A stretch of 64,000 bases of DNA from Phalacrocorax aristotelis (lineage: Eukaryota > Chordata > Aves > Suliformes > Phalacrocoracidae), in NCBI RefSeq assembly GCF_949628215.1, contig NW_027441202.1, forward strand, positions 17,924 to 81,923, given 5' to 3'. The notes beneath the pieces were generated by a model that saw only the letters and a program-made list of their open reading frames with translations, did no database searches and was not told the origin of the DNA. The position numbers were made by a program, and so were the translations under genes. Of this stretch, positions 49,860-61,417 are shown in pieces. How positions within the stretch are numbered: the stretch's first letter is position 1; the number at the start of each line of letters is the position of its first letter.

Positions 49860-51927
49860 GTAAGGGTGTGCTTGGGCTGGGCCTGTGCCCCCTCCCCGGG
49901 TTGTTTTAGGGGCGCTAGGTGAAGGGAGAGGCAGAAAGAGCAGGAAACCAAGGGAAGCTGGTAGCAGGAGGGGAACGTTAAGATATTTTGGCGAGGTGGT
50001 GTAGCCTGAGATTTTGTCCTGCTAGCAGCAGGTGGGAGAATCATTCTTGCTTTGCGGGATGGCAGGGCTGGATTTTGGCTGTTTGAGGGGGGTTTGGCTG
50101 TTTTTATTCTTTCTTACTTTGGCTGAAGGCTTGTTGGGCAGCACTGGCCTGCTGGGGTCTGGGTGACACCGTGGCACAGGGGTTTGAGGGAATTTCCCTG
50201 AGTTTGGGGCTGCTCAAGCACCCCGGGGAGGTGGTGTGGCTCCAGTGCGCAGCACCCTGGGGATGGGTCTCGCCCAGCGGCACCCGGAGCACCCAGGGCC
50301 AGCCCTGCCCGGGTGCCGGAGAGCAGCTGCGCTTCAGGGAGCTTCAACCCTCTCCCTGTTGCTGTTGCAGGATCTGCCCCATCCCCTCCCTTCCCTTCAC
50401 GTGCACCCCGTGAAAGCAGGAGCTGCCGAAGTGCCGAGGCATGGCTGAGGGGTGGCTGCGCTGCCTGCAGGCAGGAAAGGATGGAGGGCCGGAGGGCAGC
50501 GTGGGGGACTCAGACGACCTGGACGACAGCCTGACCAGCCTCATGTGGCTGCAGGACTTCTCGATCAGCGCCTGCATGGGCAAGTCCTCCTGCTGCCCCA
50601 GTGACCCGGACCCCCAGGACTGTCACAGCATCCCCAGCTCTGCCGCGCCGTGCTCGCCCCCGGCCGCCGACCCGGCACGCATGGGCATGCCCCACACTCC
50701 CTGCAAGCCCATCTCCTCCCCCACCTTGAGCACGGCGCACCACCCCACGGCCGCGCACCCTCAGCTCGTGCAGGACATCGACTACAAGACCAACCCACAC
50801 ATCAAGCCACCCTACTCCTACGCCACCCTCATCTGCATGGCGATGGAAGCCAGCCAGAAGCCCAAAATCACCCTCTCCGCCATCTACAAGTGGATTACTG
50901 ACAACTTCTGCTACTTCCGACACGCCGATCCCAACTGGCAGGTACGAGATTTGGAGACTTCTTGCCTTCTCCCCTCTCCCCACGGGGCTGGGGAGGGCTT
51001 TCCACAGCCCCCACGGTGCAAGGCAAGGTCCCGCGGGGACGCTGGATCCCGCTGGCAGGAGAGCGATGCCGGCAGCCGGCGGGGAAGGGCTGTAACGGGA
51101 AAGAGCTTGGGTGTGCAGAAATGCCACGGCCATGAGGGCGGCGGAGGGAAGGAGCCATTCTAGGGGAGAGCCCGGGGCCGTGTTGGGAGCGAGGAGGTAC
51201 CCACCGGTCTGCTGGTCCCTCCGGCTCCTCTTGGTGCTGGGGCGAAGGCGTCTCTGTGCCCAGCTCCACCTTCCTGGCGCTCTCGTGGGGTCCCCAGTCC
51301 CTCGGGGGTGAGCACACATGAAATCGCCAGGCCGAGTGCCTCTGGGGGCTGAGGAGCAGGTGTAGGAGAGGGACGGAGCCGACCCCCAGGCAGATTGTTG
51401 CGCAAATCCCTCGCTGCGGAGGTCCAGAGCAGAAATGCTGCTGCTTTCCAAGCAGGGCAGAGGGCAGGTCTCCTGACCCCTGGGACAGGCAAAGGAGGCT
51501 CCATCACTGTGACGAGCCGGTGAGGCCTCAGAGGGAAACCCAAGAGAGGTCAAATAGGGCTGCTGTCCCCAGCCAGCACAAGCGTGCCCTCGGGGGGCAG
51601 GGGCCAGCTCCCCCACGCTCACCAGCTCTGGGGACAGCCTGAAGCACAGGGGCTTTTCCCAGCCACCTTGGCTCGCTGCCCTCCTCCGGCACACGACGGG
51701 ACCTCCGGCACGGGGGGCTTTCTCGGCTGTGGCAGGGCAGGAGGGACCCGGGAGGCTCGTCCCTCTGCTCGGGTTATTCGCAGCCCGCGCCCGCAGCACG
51801 CCAGCGATCCCGGCAGCGGTGCTCGCCCGGGCAGGGCAGGGCGACGGCGCTGCAAACCCCCTGCCCGGGTGCTGCCCACCTTCTCCCTGCGCAGGGCGGT
51901 CGCCAGCGCCTCTGGCAGCCCAGTGCT

Positions 51928-52230
51928 TTCTGTTCTTCTTTTTTCCTTTTTTCTTTATTCTTTTGTCTTATTCTTATTCTTTATTCTTTTTTCTCTTTTC
52001 TTTTTTTTTCTACTTTTTATTTCTCCTTTTTCTTTTTTCTTTTTTCTTTTTTCTCTTCTATTTATTTTTTCTTCTTTTTTATTTATTCTTTATTCTTTTT
52101 TATTTTTTTTTCATTTTTGTTTTTTCTCCTTTTCTTTTTTTCTTATTGCTTCTCTTGCTTCCCTCTCTCTTTTTGGTCTCTTCTCTACTTTTTTAGGTCT
52201 CCTCTCTCTTCGGTTTGGTCTCTTCTTGGC
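51928..52230 (+). repeat. Polypyrimidine low-complexity tract, copy 2
   Basis: This is the counterpart of the T/C-rich tract in the copy 1 intron, a few bases shorter in the region around 52130-52150. Confidence 0.85.
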
Positions 52231-52682
52231 TGTGTTCTCATCCCCTCTCCTCATTCCCATACATGAAGACAGCCTGGAAAGGTCATGCCACCTACTCTGG
52301 GGGGAGATGATGGAGATATCCCTGTGGGAGCTGAGTGCTTTGGAAAGGAGCCAACACACCCGGGCTTCAGCCCGGAGGAGGGGTTTTGGGGGTGGGGGGG
52401 GGGTGCGGTGTGGGTGTGCGCATGTTTTTCAACAGCTCTAAGCGTTCAAGCCTTGGTTTTCCTCTTCAGCACTACGGGTTATGGATAAATAAGCATAAAG
52501 GTATCTAGGCAACATTACAAAAAAAACCACCCACCTCTACCATATCCAATCTCTTAATCCAGTCTTAGCTTTGTGGAGTCCAACGCTGGGGCATTTACCC
52601 AATAGCTGAGTTTCCTTTCGAATTAGTCACATCACTCCAGGCACATTCAGGGCTTCAGAACCACTCGACTGAGGCTGCCTGG

Positions 52683-52805
52683 CCTATGGTTTCCCGGGTC
52701 CTCCTTCTTCCCCTTTTTGAGGATTAGAGTGACATTTGCTTTCCTCCAGTCCTCGGGCACCTCTCCTGTCCTCCACGACCTTTCAAAGATAATGGAGGTT
52801 CAGCC
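52683..52805. repeat. Probable CR1-derived fragment before FOXJ1 exon 2, copy 2
   Basis: This is the counterpart of 3045-3185, with the same GTGACATTTGCTTTCCTCC block, so the fragment predates the duplication. Confidence 0.4.
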
Positions 52806-53632
52806 TTGGTTTTTTCCTGTTTTGGGTCTAGAACTCCATCCGACACAACCTCTCCTGGAACAAGGCCTTCATCAAGGTGCCCCGGGAGAAGGGCGAGTGA
52901 GGGAAAGGTGGGTTTTGGAAGCTTGACCCCCAATACGCCGACCGGCTCAAGAGTGGTGCCTTCAAAAAGCGGAGAATGCCCCCGGTGCAGATCCACCCAG
53001 CTGTCACCGACAGAGCCCAGCAAGAAGCACAGAGTGTCGCCAGCCCGGCCACTTCAGCTTGCGCCTCCAGTAACAGCCTCAACGTCAGCGTGGAGCTACA
53101 GCAGCTGCTGAAAGAGTTTGAAGAAGTCACCGGTGACCAGAACTGGAACCCAGCGGATGGCAAAGCAGGGCACAAGCGCAAGCAGCCCTTGCCCGAGCAA
53201 ACGGCCAAGGCGCCTCGGCTTTCCAACCCTGCCTTGCTGACCCAGGAAGAGCAGACTGAGCTGGCATCACTGAAAGGCAGCCTTGACTGGGAAGCCATCC
53301 TCAACACCACCCTGAATGGAGACTTCTCCACTTTTGGGGACCTGGAGCTCACGCCTCCCATCAGCCCCATAACACGCGACCTGGACTTGATGCTACACGG
53401 GCACCACATCGCCTCTCCCCAGGGGCAGGAGCACGTCCTCACCGAATCCAACCACGACAACCTGGACTTTGATGAAACCTTCATGGCCACGGCCTTCCTG
53501 CAGCACCCCTGGCACCAAGGGGCAAACGATTACCTCTCCAACTCCGGCAACGTGCAGGAGGTGTTTGAACTCAGCGACGGCTCTTTGCCAGCAGATGTGA
53601 GCGACTGGAGCAGTCTGGCGTCCCTCTTATAA

Positions 53633-54820
53633 GGGGCCAGTCACTCTCCAAAGCCCGCACAGGCTTTAGTAGGATGCTCCCCCAGAGCTGCTGGGACTTA
53701 CAAGGGACAAGAGTTTCTAGAGACAGAGACATTCACAGGGACTTTTACCAGCTTCATTGTAAGATTATTCACAGAAACACCGCGGGGAGAAAAAACCAAC
53801 ACCACAGGAACAGCTTGATAGAGCTTTAAAGGCCACGTCAGAAGTCTCTAGCCCGTGAGTTTCCTCAGGAGAAGAAATACAACACTGCTTATTTTTTTGC
53901 TTTTAAAGGAATACATGTGAATTGTCTTTTTCTTTTTCCCCGTGGCAAAGGACACGGCCTACGTTCCTTCAGGGCTAACAGAGCAGCCGCTAAATCCCAT
54001 CCAAGACATGAGATCCTGGTGGCTTAGGGCTCGACAGACTAAGTGCAATTTTCTCACCCCTTCGTCCCTCTGTTTCTCTCTCTCTTTTTCCTATTTTCTG
54101 CCTAGGGTAGGTCATAGGTATAGTGTGATAATTAGCTAGCAAGTACGTAGAGGTCCCTTCTAGATCCTCTGAGTTCAACCTCCCTCCTAGGGAGGTTCTA
54201 CCTAGGGAAGAACAAAAGGTTTATAAATTCAGCAAGTCTGCTTCTTTAGATGTTTTTATAGAATCTATTATCGATTATATATTCAAAGGAACCTGTATTT
54301 TTAGCACTAGAATTTCCTAAGAGTGGGGTTAGGGGAAATGCAGTTTGGGAGTTGGTTTATATTTTCATTGTTTAAAGGCTTGTGTTCATCGTTCTGTAAA
54401 CCAAGACCAGGCAAGGGAGGATCCTGCAGCAGCAGCAACAGGTTTCATCAAGGGTCCCGGAATTGTCCGCGACAGGAGAGGAGCAGCGGGGACGGGGTCG
54501 CTCCCACAACTGGCTTTGGTATTTTTTCTACCCAAACCCCTCGCTGCCGTTGCCAAGGGGTCTAGACCACCATAAACCCTCTCTGCCTTTCACTAGCTGA
54601 CATAGGCTGGGGACAGTGTCCCGGGGCTGGGGAGCAAGGGTCATGCCTCTTGCGGGTTTTGGGGGGGGTCACTGTAGGTGTTGGTATCTGTATTGCTGAT
54701 GCTTCTTTTTATTTGTTGTTTTTGTGATATTTTCCTGTTTTGGGGCCTCTATATGATACTGAAGAACTGCAGATACACGTGTGCAATTTAACGTTTTTCA
54801 TGGAAAGTTATTTACAAATT
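53633..54820 (+). other. Former FOXJ1 3' untranslated region, copy 2
   Basis: This is the counterpart of 4003-5192, including the ATTAAA near 54816. No independent coding content was seen. Confidence 0.45.
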
Positions 54821-55405
54821 AAAAACAAAAATGGAGAAGAAAAAACCCCTTCTGCCTCCTTGTTTCCCTCCAGCACCGCCGGGCTCTGTCTGACCCTCTC
54901 TCCTGTGGGTAGGGGACACCTCAGCAGCCCAGCCCTGGCTGTACACCCAGCCCCGGTACGGGGGTGCCATCACCCCCCTCTGCAGCGACACAGCAATTCT
55001 CCACGGGGAAACCGAGGCACAAACCCCCACCTGCGCGGCAACGCTTACACACCGCCCGTGTGGCACCAGGGTGGCCGTGCCTGGTGTCCGAAGTCCTGGG
55101 AGCTGCTCCCAACCCCCGGAGCATCCTTCCCTGCCCCTGCGGGGAGCTCCTGGGGGTGACATGATGGGAGCGCGTGGGACTGTCCCTCTGCTTGTGCCAG
55201 GGTCGGACCCGGCACCGCAGCTGCCCTGAGAAACACAAGTGGACGTTTTTATGGACATTTTACAGGGAAGGGCCATAGACGAAGGGAGTGATGTCTGTGT
55301 ATGATGCCAAAGGCTGGGGAGGGGAGGGGTGGTGGTTGGTGAGGTTGCGTTGCATCGTATGGGACCTGGGCATGGCGAAAACGGTGTGGAATAAGGGGTG
55401 GCGAC

Positions 55406-55929
55406 CGCGCTGGTTTTGGCTGGGAGAGGGTCACTCCTCTTCGCTGCAGCTGGCGAAGCAGCCAGGGACCTTTCCAGCTTCCCACGCTCTGCCCCGTGGG
55501 CAAGGGGCCGGGGGGGCGGAGCCACAGCCAAGACAGCTGACCCTGACTGGCCAATGGGGTGCTCATTCCGTACCATGTGACGCCACGACCAGCCTATTAC
55601 CCGGGGCAGTGGGCGCACAGAGGGGCGGCTGCTGCTCAGGGACCGGCATCGGCGGGTCGGCGGGTGCTGAGCGGCCGCGTCACGTGCCGTGTGTCTGGGT
55701 TGTTCATTCCCCCTTCCCCCCGCCCCGGGTTTCGCCTCTCTCTCCTTATTTTCCTTTTCTTTGCATTATTGCTGTTGTTATTATGGTTTTATTTTAATTA
55801 TTAAACTGTTCTTATCTCAACCCACGAGCTTTCTCACTTTTGCCCTTCTGATGCTCTCCCCATCCTGCCAGTGGGGGGGGCTGAGCAAGCGGCTGTGTGG
55901 GGCTCAGTTGCCGGCTCAACCCCAACAGC
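55406..55929 (+). mobile_element. ERVL-type solo LTR, copy 2
   Basis: This has the same LTR and the same flanking sequence as at 5778-6300, differing by small changes such as one extra G in a G-run near 55875. Shared position shows that it was carried along in the duplication. Confidence 0.75.
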
Positions 55930-58900
55930 CTTTGCTTGTGGGCAGCCAGGCTGGGTGCCCCTACCAGCACCGCCTGGCCCCATCCCTCCCTGGCGCTGCA
56001 GAGCTTCCGAGCTACCTGCTGCTCTCAAGCCAGCGAAAGAGCACTGGGCCTATGGGCATCACAAAGAAGCGGTATTTGATGTGCATGCATTTGCAGCAGG
56101 ATGATTTGGGAATCGGAATACACTTGCCCTCTGAGACAGACTGCTGACATTTCCAACAGCAAACTACTGGGAAAAAAAAACAACCCAGCGATTGCTTCAT
56201 CAGTTCAACCTGACTTGGCAAGTTTCATTGAAGGGGACACAACTCTGCTTTAGAAGCAGCACCAGCAGTCGGATTTTCAACAACAGGAGACAGTGCAGGG
56301 TACACCAACAAATAAAACAACAACAGAGAGATGAAGACCCTCTGAAACAGCACATGGATGTGGAGCGTGTCCTCCAGAATCAAACACAGCAGCGGGGGGA
56401 GAGGGGGGTCTCTGCCTTGTTACCCTGTCCCTAATACCTCACCTTCCCTTTAGCTGGAGCCTCTCTTGCACTTTGCTTTGTGGGTAAACAAGTTATAGCA
56501 CATCAGATTTCGTCTGTTATTTATCGCTCGCAACAGGTTAAAGTGTGCATTGGGGTGTGCACGGGGATATTCGTCCTCAAGGGATAAGGAAATCAACTCA
56601 TTGTTGGAACCCTGAAACCCAAATTTGCAGAGCTTGACTTGACTTACGGAAGCAATAGCACAGAAAAAAAGTGCTTTGTCCGTAATTGAACAAAGGCTAA
56701 AACCAGGGGAATCAAACACGACCAGACAACTATTGCTATGAAGGGGGCCACTATGCCAGTGCAGAGAGGGGGTCAGACCTCCATCTCAAGAGCCATCCCT
56801 GAAAGCTGGCGGAACTGCCGAAGAAACTGTGAGTCTCTTCTCAAAGACTACTTTCTTCTCCCTTTTTAATTTCACTGAAGTACATTTGCTGACCATGCTG
56901 ACTTCACAGCAATCAAATCCCAGGTAACTTCTCAGTGTCGGGTGACAGCTGAGGACCAAACATGAAGCATCCTCCACCTGAGTTCCCCACGGCTCAGCTA
57001 CAGATCCCCATCTGGCATCTTCCCAGTAGTGAGCTACTGAACCACACAAAAATAATTCTTACCTGTTGTAATCCTGCTGCTGGGCAGGAGCCACTGTTCA
57101 GGAGCTGAACACAAATGACTGCCATCGTGCTTAGGAGCGATTTGAAACACTGCCCTTCTGCCACCTGCAGCACAGCTAGTTCTGCTTAGCAGGAGGATAT
57201 TGTCCTCCACGCGTCTCCCAACTCTGGGGGCAAATTCTTACACAAATAACTACTTGCCAAAGTCCCGAGGAAAACCAAGTGTGGGCTGAGACATCCCCTT
57301 TCCACGTGGCTCTCTGCTGACAGGGGAAAACCCACTGAAATTCGCAGACTGACCGCATTCACCAACTGCAACTCGCACAGCAGCTTTCAGGAACGGCTCC
57401 AGGGCACAGCAGCAATGGCACAGATTGATTTTAAAAGACCAGAGGCGTGATCTGTGGGTGTCACAGCCTTCCCCAGGCAGCCCTCCCGCTCCAGGTACCC
57501 CAGGCACACCCTCTACTTTAGCAAGAAGAGGCCCAGCAAAGCCTCCCCACACACCGGAGTGGAGAGCGAGCACCAGGGCCAGCACACGCACAGAGACGCA
57601 CATTACCTGGGACGAGGACTGCATTCACATCAGGATTATAAAAATAAACACAACACACTTAAAATGGGTATTTCTTTTCCTCCCTTACCCCATCCCATCC
57701 GTTTCCAGTCCCTAACCACACTTCTCATTATTTTCCTCAACGCAGTAAGGTTATTTGGACAACACAGGAAAAAATATGAGGGTGGGACAGTATTGGCCAG
57801 GTAAACCCACAGAAATACGAACTCGTCTGACTTTTGTCACTGTTACAGAGGAGACGACAGGGTGCTGTGACACAGAGAGGGACAACATCACTGGGCTGCT
57901 GCGGGAGGTACGTGCTAGTGTTTTATCAGGTCTGAGTTTTCTATTTGCTGCTGCACAGTCTATGTTCCATATCCCAAGGCTGAGGATAGCTGTTCTCAGA
58001 GCATATCCTTTTAGAGCCCTCTCAGGTCCCTTTTTACCTATTGCCTTTGTTAGGGCAACGGCCTTTTCTCTCCCATATACAGGGCCCCTCTCCTCCCTCA
58101 CATCACCCAGAGAACAGACCTGATGACTTGTAAAATAGGGACAGAAAATGTCTGTAATCTCAGTGCTGAACCCAGGGCAGAGAAGAGGTGCTTATCTCCA
58201 AAACCTCACCCCTGCTCCTGTCCTAAAAGCCCAGGAAAGAGGATACACAGACAGTGATCCCCCCCTTCAGGGACTTCAGGTATTTTGTCTCTGCTGCGGA
58301 AGTATCAAAAATACAAAGGCTGTGCTACCGTTTTGGGTTCTTAAATAACCAACCATCAAAATTCGAAGGTACCTTTAGCCAGGCTGTATATCCCCAGGAT
58401 TACAGACAGCTACCAGACGCAGTACTTCAAGTTCTAAGAAAGAACAGCCATAGCCCAGACACTCTGAGGTGCAAGTTTACTTGAGTGACAAACATCAGTG
58501 ACCTGACAAAGAAGTCACAGAAATGTCAGCAGCAGCACCTTTAGAACAGTGTTTCTTTGTGGAAGCCCAAGCCCTGTGCTCAGATATCTGCCATACTTAG
58601 CCGTCACAGTGCCAAAATACTAAATCTGTTACGTGTGCTGTATCGACTGAAAATAGGAGTGGAAACGTCACCTGAAAGCAGTTCCTAGGATTAGGCGCAA
58701 TTTAGGAGCCCTGTGAAAAAACCCAGAAAGGTCTCAATTGCCAGAATTTGCTTTAAGATAATCTGGAAAATGCTGCAGTATTTTAGGGAGTAGTTATTAC
58801 ATTTGAAAACTTGCTGAGATTTCACACACTCATTGATCTGTAGCTGCGCTCTACTCATGATGAATCAGACATACAACCACGGATATTGTTGACAAACAAC

Positions 58901-60960
58901 TCATACACCATCCAAAGTGCCCCATGAGCAGAGGGCAATTCGGAGGCTGCTGTGGAATTTAGGGGCAAAGAGGAAGGCTCATGCTGCCTGCCACTGCTAG
59001 AACACCACCGGGCTCGCACTTACAGCCACGCACCTCCCGAAGGGGAGGAAGGACAAGGACGTACTTTACATCACCACACAAGGGTTGCTTCATCCACTTA
59101 CCTTGAGGAACACACTCCAAGGCCAGTAACGCATTTTGGAAGGCCTCTCCACCACTACAGCCTCCATTCCTCGCTCCCAAACAGGAGCCACTCTAACAGT
59201 GGTTTCTGCAATGTTTCCAGCTGAAGGAACAGAAAGCTCATCTGCCTGGTTCATTTTCCGTGTCAGAACAGCAGTGCCATTCTTGCCTTGAACCGCATAC
59301 AGCTATTTACCTGATCCTTGACGACAGCAGCACCTCTCCTCTCATTTAGGGCAGCATTACAATACCAGGAGAGGGTGCCGCCCAACCAGAAACGGAGCGT
59401 GCATCGACAAGACAGCGCTAGGCACACCCATTTCAATTAACCCCCAGAACAAGGCCACGTTTAGAAGCGCAACACTGTGGTGTCCAGAATTACTGGGGAG
59501 GGCCTGAAAGCACTGCAACAACTACTGCAGCAATACACCCAAAGCTTGCACGCAGAGCCACATAAATTCAGGGTTTTTTGCTTGCAGATGCTTCATGGGC
59601 ACCAGGAGGCTGCTGTAGTGTTTGTGCAAGAGACGCTGTAACTCACCAGTGTACTTCATTTATTCAGAGCCAACACCAGAAAGACATGGCAAAACCACAA
59701 GCTAACAATGGCTACTCATTGTTATGTGGTGGAGAGGCAAATCTTTAAGAAGGCTGGAAAACACGACCGTTCAAATAAGGCCGGCGGAGCTGACATACTA
59801 CTGGGCTGTATGAATACATGAATGACAGCAACAATCCTGTAGCCAGGATTGCATTTCAATAGCGGTAATTTCAATCACTGCACCTGATTCTCTGTCCTCC
59901 GTAAATCTGAGGAACACAGAATACAGAATGACAACCTGGAGCACAGAGACCAGCTTAGGGCAGAAAAGAGATCTTAGAAAGAGAACTACTAACATTTGCT
60001 AACATGCGAAACTGATTACTGCGTTTCAAGTTTGGAAAGGATTAACGCTTCCTTCATAATACCTGCACAAACACAATACTGTTTGGGATATTGTTCTTTT
60101 GCTCTTGCCTGAAACGGACTTTGTCTTTAGGAAACTAGTCGCAATCACTTATGAAGGAAACTGCTTTTTTGCATGGCTCGCCAGCTGGCACCCTTGCTCT
60201 TTCCTCTATGGCTAGTATGCAAAAACCCCAGATTTGGGGCAGAGGAATACCTGCCATCTCCTGCCCCCTCTCCCCAAATGCAAGAAATAGTCAAACACTG
60301 ACAATCAGACTCTTCTGGGATGGGAACAAATTAGAAGTTTACACTACAGTGCGTATCTGCCTTTAGTCTAAAAGCAAGAAAAGCAAACACATCGAATAGG
60401 GAATCTCTCCAGGTACAGGAAGCAGGATCTGCAACTCGGCTCTCAGAAAAAGCAAGCAGAGGGATGACGACACCACAGAACTAGAGTTGCTTTGCAAAAC
60501 AGCAGTGCACACGTGTGTGTTAAGTATCAATCGGTCAACTAGCGTTGGAGATGAACGCTTGAACGGTCTAAAAACACGTGTAAGACTGCATCTGGGGTGC
60601 CTCAGTTTGAACGGGACAGCTCGAGGGCACGAATGTGAGGGTGCCTCTGTACCGCTATACTTTGCGTCCCAGCCTCTCTCCTCAGTTGGCACAGGCCAGT
60701 TGCCAGATTTGCCCGAGAGCTCCCCAGCATGGCCACAAGGTACCGGTACCACCAGCGCCAGGTATCCCCACGGTTGGGAGCAGCATTGTCCCCACCCTGG
60801 GGCAGAGAGGGGCAGCACAAAAACAACACCCAAAAGGGCCCCATCCCGCCCCAGTGGTGGGGATGGGGCAGCTCACCCATGGCAGCACCGCAGGGCCGCC
60901 TGTACCGGCTGCATCCCTTCCCCTTCGGAAGGAAATTGACCTCTCCACAAAAATCATGCT
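55930..60960. other. Stretch with no recognised gene, copy 2
   Basis: This is the counterpart of 6301-11325. Differences are mostly single bases; small indels include an inserted TTAT near 59722 and GTTT near 60023. No recognised gene. Confidence 0.6.
59102..59302 (-). other. Possible unrecognised minus-strand exon, copy 2
   Basis: The 67-codon open stretch and GTAAGT donor described at 9473-9673 are preserved here. Preservation is weak evidence because the two copies are so similar overall. Confidence 0.22.
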
Positions 60961-60963
60961 TGG

Positions 60964-61164
60964 GAGGGAAATTGTGGGCATGGGAAACCATTGGGATAGG
61001 AAACCATCCCAGGGCTGAGAAATCATTGTTGGCATGGGAAGCCATCACTGGGATGAGAAATCATCGTTGGGATGGGAATTCATGGCGCGGATGGGAAACC
61101 CTCATCCGGATGAGAAATCAGCACAGAGGACAGAAAATCATCAGCAGGATGGGAAATCATGGTG
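60964..61164. repeat. Short-period minisatellite upstream of the C2orf78-like gene, copy 2
   Basis: This is the counterpart of 11325-11525, with the same GGGATGGGAAATCAT units and a few substitutions. Confidence 0.75.
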
Positions 61165-61417
61165 ATGGGCAGTTGCTGAGGCATGACAAATCCAGCCCTG
61201 GCAAGGCTGGCTCAGGCAGGTGCTGGCGGAATGATCGCCCTGGGGACAGAACCCCAGAACAGTGTTTGCCCCAAACAAACCCCACACTGACCCACTGCCA
61301 GGCAGGTACAGCATCAGGCTCCTGCTCCTCATGGTGCTCCTGCCCTCCAGGTAACCCCCCAAGGGGCTCTGCCCACCAATACCTCACCCCACCACCCCTC
61401 TTTGCTTCCCCCAACAG

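Larger units (their letters stand above)
50441..53632 (+). pseudogene. FOXJ1: FOXJ1-like copy 2, nonsense codon in the forkhead domain
   Basis: The exon structure matches copy 1: 50441-50941 (167 codons) and 52832-53632 (801 bases, no frameshift). Exon 1 differs from copy 1 by at least one residue (Met to Val before QDIDYKTN). In exon 2 the recognition-helix region reads [15 protein letters not shown], with Trp for Leu and Ala where forkheads usually have Cys. An in-frame TGA at 52898-52900 replaces the CGA of copy 1. Translation would stop after 189 residues, within the forkhead wing region, leaving an incomplete DNA-binding domain and no activation region. The downstream frame is otherwise open to TAA at 53630-53632, so the nonsense change is recent. 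CGA to TGA is a CpG-type transition. Confidence 0.9.

Noticed and set aside
47445-49863. Several 80-240-codon open frames upstream of FOXJ1 copy 2
   Set aside because: They overlap on both strands, are Pro/Gly-rich and lack motifs. The interval looks like a promoter or intergenic region.
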